Positions 14,406 to 17,543 of a stretch of 17,543 nt of DNA are shown here, piece after piece. Source of the DNA: Proteobacteria bacterium UBA6908. Its GTDB lineage: Bacteria > Pseudomonadota > Gammaproteobacteria > Acidiferrobacterales > UBA6901. Under the pieces are notes generated by a model. The model saw only the letters and a program-made list of their open reading frames with translations. It was not told the DNA's origin and ran no database searches. The translations under genes and the position numbers were made by a program. Where the stretch lies: positions 19,034 through 36,576 of the forward strand of contig DKBE01000069.1 in NCBI GenBank assembly GCA_002451085.1, in the 5' to 3' direction. Positions within the stretch are counted from its first letter, which is position 1. Every line of letters begins with the position of its first letter.

Positions 14406-15314
14406 ATGAAGGCCGCCGCGGCGCGCTGTCTCGACGGTTTTTTCCAATCATTGTCGAATGAGCGGCGCCTTTCGCCCCACACACTGGCCGGTTATCGCCA
14501 CGATCTTTCGGTGCTGACCGGTTTTTGTGAATCAGAGGGAGTGGAGGACTGGGCGACGCTGGATACCCGCCAGGCCCGCGCCTTCGCCGCGCTCCTGCAT
14601 CGACGCGGGCTGAATGGTCGCAGCATCGCCCGGGCGTTATCCGCGGCACGCAGTTTTTTTCGCTACCTCATGCGCGAAGGCCATGCTGCTGCCAGTCCTT
14701 TTGCCGGGGTGAGTGCGCCACGCGCCGGTAAGCGCTTGCCCCATGCCTTGTCGGTTGACCAGGCCACGCGTCTCGTGGAGATCCCGGCCGATTCCGTACT
14801 CGATCAGCGCGATCGCGCCATGCTCGAGCTGTTCTATTCCTCCGGATTGCGACTGGCCGAAGTGGTGGCACTGGATGTGCAGGATGTGGATCTGCGCGCC
14901 GGCAGCGTGACCGTGACCGGCAAGGGATCAAAAACCCGGATCGTCCCGGTCGGCCATCAGGCCTGCACGGCCGTGACGGAGTGGCTGGCGCCCCGTGCGC
15001 TACTGGCCCGGCCCGGTGAGACGGCGTTGTTTTTAAGCCGGAACGGCCGGCGTCTCGGACCGCGCGCCATCCAGCGGCGACTTCGGGACTGGGCGGTGAA
15101 GCAGGGCTTGTCGGTGCCGTTCCATCCGCACATGCTGCGCCATTCGTTTGCCAGCCACGTGCTGGAGTCGAGTGGTGATTTGCGCGCGGTACAGGAGCTG
15201 CTCGGCCACGCGAATCTGTCCACCACCCAGATATACACGCACCTCGATTTCCAGCATCTCGCCAAGGTGTACGACGCCGCACACCCGCGCGCACGCCGCA
15301 AGAAATCGGGCTGA
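14406..15314 (+). CDS. xerC: Tyrosine site-specific recombinase XerC
   Basis: This 302-residue recombinase, working with XerD at dif, resolves chromosome dimers before division. The N-terminal SAM-like core-binding domain (about 1-95, with LSPHTLAGYRHDLSVL) is followed by the catalytic domain. All active-site residues are present: R149 in SSGLRLAEV, K173 in TGKGSKTR, H242 and R245 in HMLRHSF, H268 in LLGHANL, and the nucleophile Y277 in TQIYTHLD. The C-terminal LAKVYDAAHPRA is typical of XerC. The gene order with dapF-DUF484 supports XerC over XerD. The start at 14406 has no strong ribosome site. A HAD-family gene (yigB) often follows but is absent here. Confidence 0.96.
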   Translation: MKAAAARCLDGFFQSLSNERRLSPHTLAGYRHDLSVLTGFCESEGVEDWATLDTRQARAFAALLHRRGLNGRSIARALSAARSFFRYLMREGHAAASPFAGVSAPRAGKRLPHALSVDQATRLVEIPADSVLDQRDRAMLELFYSSGLRLAEVVALDVQDVDLRAGSVTVTGKGSKTRIVPVGHQACTAVTEWLAPRALLARPGETALFLSRNGRRLGPRAIQRRLRDWAVKQGLSVPFHPHMLRHSFASHVLESSGDLRAVQELLGHANLSTTQIYTHLDFQHLAKVYDAAHPRARRKKSG

Positions 15315-15404
15315 CCGGCAATGACCGTGGCCAGGGCGCGGGCCGTGACGCGCACCGATTGACTCTGGCACGGGCTTCGGCGAGATTGGCGCAGCCCACC
15401 TACA

Positions 15405-16154
15405 TTGCCGCACCTGCCCACACCCGTGTTGCCGCTCAATCGCCGAACCTTACTGCTGGTGCTGTTGCTGACAGGTTTCTTTGCCGGGTTGGCGCTACTG
15501 CTGTACAGCACCGGGCTCCTCGATCTGTTTCTCGACCGCCAGCGCCTGTTGACCTTCATCGATGAGCACCGTCGCTATGCGGTGCTGCTCTTTATTACGC
15601 TACAGGCCTTGCAGGTGGTGGCTGCACCGCTTCCCGGTGAGGTCACCGGATTTGTCGGCGGGCTGTTGTTCGGTCCCGTCTGGGGGGTGCTGTTCTCGAC
15701 AATCGGCTTGACGATCGGGTCCTGGGCGGCATTCATGCTGGCGCGGACACTGGGTCGGCCGCTGGTGGAAAGGCTGGTGGATCGCGACACGATGCGGCGC
15801 TATGACTACGTCATGCGCCACAAGGGGCTGGTCCTGGCGTTTCTCCTGTTCCTGATCCCCGGTTTCCCGAAGGATTACCTGTGTTACCTGCTGGGACTCG
15901 GCCACATGAGGCAGCGCGATTTTCTGCTGGTGTCGATCCCGGGGCGGATCCTGGGTACGACGCTGCTCACGCTCGGCGGCAGCTACTTCCGCGATGCGCG
16001 CTGGGGCGCGTTTTTCCTGATTGTGGGGCTGGCGCTAGCGGCTCTGCTGGTGGTGATGATCTACCGCAAGCAGCTGGAACGTCTGGCGCGCCGGCTGCAG
16101 GCCTGGCAGCGTCTCAAGGGCATGCTGGAAAAACGCCGCCGCAAACCGGATTGA
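15405..16154 (+). CDS. TVP38/TMEM64 (VTT domain) membrane protein
   Basis: This 249-residue integral membrane protein is of the TVP38/TMEM64 family, distantly related to DedA. The first transmembrane helix is at about 15-37. The VTT core has PGEVTGFVGGLLFGPVWG (about 77-94), a glycine-rich re-entrant element. A second conserved block is LFLIPGFPKDYLCYLLGLG, with the family Pro-Gly-Phe-Pro-Lys-Asp. A final helix (about 203-222) precedes a basic cytoplasmic tail. Family members are linked to lipid scrambling and envelope homeostasis; the substrate here is unknown. The start is uncertain: TTG at 15405, GTG at 15426 and TTG at 15429 are all in frame, with no good ribosome site. It lies 90 bases after xerC. 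Confidence 0.85.
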   Translation: MPHLPTPVLPLNRRTLLLVLLLTGFFAGLALLLYSTGLLDLFLDRQRLLTFIDEHRRYAVLLFITLQALQVVAAPLPGEVTGFVGGLLFGPVWGVLFSTIGLTIGSWAAFMLARTLGRPLVERLVDRDTMRRYDYVMRHKGLVLAFLLFLIPGFPKDYLCYLLGLGHMRQRDFLLVSIPGRILGTTLLTLGGSYFRDARWGAFFLIVGLALAALLVVMIYRKQLERLARRLQAWQRLKGMLEKRRRKPD

Positions 16155-16218
16155 TTTACCGGGTGTCGACCTGTCCGATCACCCCAGGAGCGTGGGTGTA
16201 TGCCGGGTGCGTGGCCGG

Positions 16219-16246
16219 TTGAACAAAGAATGTGTTAACTTAAAAA
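16219..16246 (+). promoter_or_regulatory. Probable sigma70 promoter of the S24-like gene
   Basis: TTGAAC (16219-16224), 16 bases, then TAAAAA (16241-16246), in a local AT-rich pocket unusual for this GC-rich window. Transcription would start near 16253, about 20 bases before the ATG at 16273. The -35 matches five of six bases and the -10 four of six. Confidence 0.5.
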
Positions 16247-16272
16247 TACAGGACCTGTTTGCGGAGATCGTT

Positions 16273-16602
16273 ATGAGTGAGGACACCGGCAAAGGCTGCG
16301 CGGAGCTCGAACCGTATGCCCTGCGCGTGACCGATGACAGCATGGCCCCGGAGTTCTGGGAGGGCTGCATCATCATTGTCGAACCGCGTCTTTCCGCCCA
16401 CCACGGCACGTACGCCGTGGTGGATTACGACAACGACACGACCTTCCGCCAATACGTGGAAGAAGGTGGTCGCCGCTACCTCAAACCACTGAACGAAAAA
16501 TATGCCGTGATTGAGATTACCGGTCCGTTCCGGGTCCGCGGCGTCGTGATCCAGCGGGCCGGCAAGCGCCGCAGTCAGCACAAGCATTACGAGTACGCCT
16601 GA
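16273..16602 (+). CDS. Short S24/LexA-like protein lacking the catalytic lysine
   Basis: This 109-residue protein is a lone S24/S26-type fold with no DNA-binding domain. The serine motif is present as DDSMAPEFWEG (Ser at 23), followed by GCIIIVEP and GTYAVVDYD. Then comes TTFRQYV, where LexA-type proteins carry the general-base lysine. Here that place is Arg59, so self-cleavage or peptidase activity is doubtful. The C-terminal YLKPLNEKYAVIEI and VVIQRAGKRR are typical of small S24-like proteins that I recall from Gammaproteobacteria with the same Phe-Arg-Gln. The start at 16273 has GGAG (16263-16266) upstream; the longer frame from 16192 spans the promoter. The DUF2007 gene begins four bases after the stop. 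Its role is unknown. Confidence 0.8.
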   Translation: MSEDTGKGCAELEPYALRVTDDSMAPEFWEGCIIIVEPRLSAHHGTYAVVDYDNDTTFRQYVEEGGRRYLKPLNEKYAVIEITGPFRVRGVVIQRAGKRRSQHKHYEYA

Positions 16603-16606
16603 GCCC

Positions 16607-16912
16607 ATGCAGCGGGTGTTCACCGCTGCCCATCTTCCCGAAGCACATTTGGTGCGCGGTCTGCTGGCGTCGGTCGGCATCCCGGCGCGTGTCCTGAATG
16701 AATACGCGCCTGGCGGCCTGGGTGACCTGCCGGCGGCGTCTGCCTATCCGGAGGTCTGGGTGGAGGATGAGCGTGACCTGCTGCTGGCCCGGAAGATGAT
16801 TACCAGTTACGAGCAAGATCGCCCGGCCGCGGAAGCGCAGCGTTGCCCGGCCTGTGGTGAAGAAAATCCCCGTCATTTTGCAGTATGCTGGCACTGCCAG
16901 AAACCGCTGTGA
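16607..16912 (+). CDS. DUF2007 domain protein with C-terminal zinc ribbon
   Basis: This 101-residue protein has an N-terminal DUF2007 region (about 1-70). It begins with [24 protein letters not shown], followed by [24 protein letters not shown] and LARKMI. A zinc ribbon closes it, with CxxC pairs at C80/C83 and C94/C97 (CPACGEE and CWHC). DUF2007 is a small PII-like fold often called a putative signal transducing protein, with no proven function. It is four bases downstream of the S24-like gene and 28 bases upstream of dodecin, so the first two are probably one operon, perhaps with dodecin. The ATG at 16607 has no strong ribosome site of its own, which suggests translational coupling. Confidence 0.82.
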   Translation: MQRVFTAAHLPEAHLVRGLLASVGIPARVLNEYAPGGLGDLPAASAYPEVWVEDERDLLLARKMITSYEQDRPAAEAQRCPACGEENPRHFAVCWHCQKPL

Positions 16913-16940
16913 ACGTCCAACCAAAACCAAGGAGAACACC

Positions 16941-17147
16941 ATGGCCGATCATGTCTACAAGGTTGTCGAGATCGTCGGTTCGTCCAGCAAGGGCACCGAT
17001 GAGGCCATCCAGAATGCCATCGGCCGCGCTGCCAAGACCCTGAAGAATCTCGATTGGTTCGAGGTGGTCGACACCCGCGGTCATTTGAAGGATGGCAAGG
17101 TTGCCCATTATCAGGTGACCCTCAAGATCGGTTTCCGTCTCGAATAA
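16941..17147 (+). CDS. Dodecin, flavin-binding protein
   Basis: This 68-residue protein is a dodecin, which forms a hollow dodecamer and stores or buffers flavins (riboflavin, FMN or FAD). It is the right size, and the pattern is clear: [16 protein letters not shown], then helix residues [33 protein letters not shown] follows, with W39 as the expected flavin-stacking tryptophan. [12 protein letters not shown] carries the glutamine that contacts flavin. AAGGAG (16929-16934) is ideally placed before the ATG, so the short start at 16941 is correct and the longer frame from 16854 is not. The strong ribosome site suggests high expression. Two hairpins follow. Confidence 0.95.
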   Translation: MADHVYKVVEIVGSSSKGTDEAIQNAIGRAAKTLKNLDWFEVVDTRGHLKDGKVAHYQVTLKIGFRLE

Positions 17148-17154
17148 TCGATCC

Positions 17155-17186
17155 GGCACAGGCGGGCTGAATAACCCGCCTGTGCC
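17155..17186 (+). terminator. 12-bp perfect hairpin after dodecin (no clear U tract)
   Basis: GGCACAGGCGGG (17155-17166) pairs perfectly with CCCGCCTGTGCC (17175-17186) around an eight-base loop, seven bases after the dodecin stop. The sequence that follows (ATCATGTGG) is not T-rich, so this may be an RNA-stabilising or attenuating hairpin instead of a classical terminator. Confidence 0.6.
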
Positions 17187-17220
17187 ATCATGTGGATTCA
17201 CTTCCCCTCCGGTTCGATAA

Positions 17221-17246
17221 CGCGGCCTCGCTGGCCGTGGTTTTAT
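17221..17246 (+). terminator. Probable Rho-independent terminator before hslV
   Basis: CGCGGCC (17221-17227) pairs with GGCCGTG (17233-17239), one wobble, around a TCGCT loop. It is followed by G-TTTT-AT. It would end the dodecin transcript before the hslV promoter. Confidence 0.55.
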
Positions 17247-17264
17247 GACGGCCCGCATCCCCGG

Positions 17265-17270
17265 TACAAT
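17265..17270 (+). promoter_or_regulatory. -10 element upstream of hslV
   Basis: TACAAT matches five of six bases of the sigma70 -10 element, 28 bases before the hslV GTG. The -35 at the expected distance is poor. E. coli hslVU uses the heat-shock sigma32, but I do not see a convincing CTTGAA/CCCCAT pair here. Confidence 0.35.
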
Positions 17271-17298
17271 TGCAGTTCATTGATCTCCGGAGTCACGC

Positions 17299-17543
17299 GT
17301 GAATCAGGCACATGGCACCACCATACTCTGCGTGCGACGCGGGCCCGAGGTTGTGCTTGGTGGCGACGGTCAGGTCACGCTGGGCAACACCGTGCTCAAG
17401 GCCAACGCCCGCAAGGTGCGGCGTCTGTACAAGGATCAGGTGCTGGCCGGATTCGCCGGCGGTACCGCCGATGCCTTTACACTGTTCGAGCGTTTCGAGG
17501 CCAAGCTGGAAAAGCACCAGGGCCACCTGACCCGTGCTGCCGT
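17299..17543 (+). CDS. hslV: ATP-dependent protease subunit HslV (ClpQ), N-terminal part
   Basis: This is the start of hslV; the gene runs off the end of the window after 81 full codons. HslV is the proteasome-like threonine peptidase that works with the HslU ATPase. The family start [10 protein letters not shown] is followed by [52 protein letters not shown]. The active-site residue is the first Thr of GTT. Here it is preceded by a six-residue leader, MNQAHG, as in many Betaproteobacteria, so it must be exposed by processing after Gly6. The GTG start at 17299 has GGAG at 17288-17291. HslU should follow beyond the window. Confidence 0.95.
   Translation, partial: MNQAHGTTILCVRRGPEVVLGGDGQVTLGNTVLKANARKVRRLYKDQVLAGFAGGTADAFTLFERFEAKLEKHQGHLTRAA

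Noticed and set aside
1..17543. tRNA, rRNA, CRISPR arrays, insertion sequences and prophage genes
   Set aside because: I found no tRNA T-loop or anticodon patterns, regularly spaced direct repeats with unique spacers, transposase motifs or phage genes. XerC here is the core chromosomal recombinase, not an integrase.

Overview
The window looks like a stretch of a GC-rich gammaproteobacterial chromosome. The main evidence is conserved gene order: cyaY (minus strand) lies beside lptM-lysA-(CoA-binding)-dapF-DUF484-xerC. E. coli has cyaY-yifL-dapF-yigA-xerC and Pseudomonas has lptM-lysA-dapF-DUF484-xerC. Other pointers in the same direction are PurT, RlmJ, Slp, hslV after a dodecin gene, and two c-di-GMP signalling proteins. 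I cannot name the species. A sulfur-oxidising or Chromatiales-type relative is a guess from general flavour, not something shown by the sequence.

Layout. 1-405 is the 3' end of argH. 480-1949 is a membrane GGDEF diguanylate cyclase followed with no gap by a MazG-like nucleotide pyrophosphohydrolase. 1946-3964 is a compact minus-strand operon. In transcription order it holds a secreted 11-residue-repeat protein, an ECF sigma factor, a single-pass DUF3619-like protein (probable anti-sigma), a small exported protein, and a DUF3106 repeat protein. 4085-4906 is rlmJ. 4907-5115 has no credible protein gene, but carries a perfect FNR/Anr palindrome, a well-placed -10 and nested hairpins, so it is a candidate anaerobically induced small RNA. 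5116-5544 (minus) is a YkgJ-type CxxCxxCC protein. 5699-5992 is a coiled-coil lipoprotein with a good sigma70 promoter and a strong terminator. Then come purT (plus), slp (minus) and a large PAS-GGDEF-EAL membrane protein (minus).

The region 10426-15314 is the cell-envelope and chromosome-resolution block. It holds cyaY (minus), then lptM, lysA, a CoA-binding protein, dapF, DUF484 and xerC, with several ATGA stop-start overlaps. LysA and DapF are adjacent steps of meso-diaminopimelate/lysine metabolism, LptM acts with the LPS translocon, and XerC resolves chromosome dimers. 15405-16154 is a TVP38/TMEM64 membrane protein. 16273-16912 is a short S24-like protein lacking the expected catalytic lysine, followed by a DUF2007 zinc-ribbon protein. 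16941-17147 is dodecin with two hairpins behind it. The window ends inside hslV, the proteolytic subunit of HslUV.

Most genes are ordinary core genes. The parts most worth follow-up are the ECF operon flanked by two exported helical-repeat proteins, and the FNR-box/structured-RNA intergenic region.
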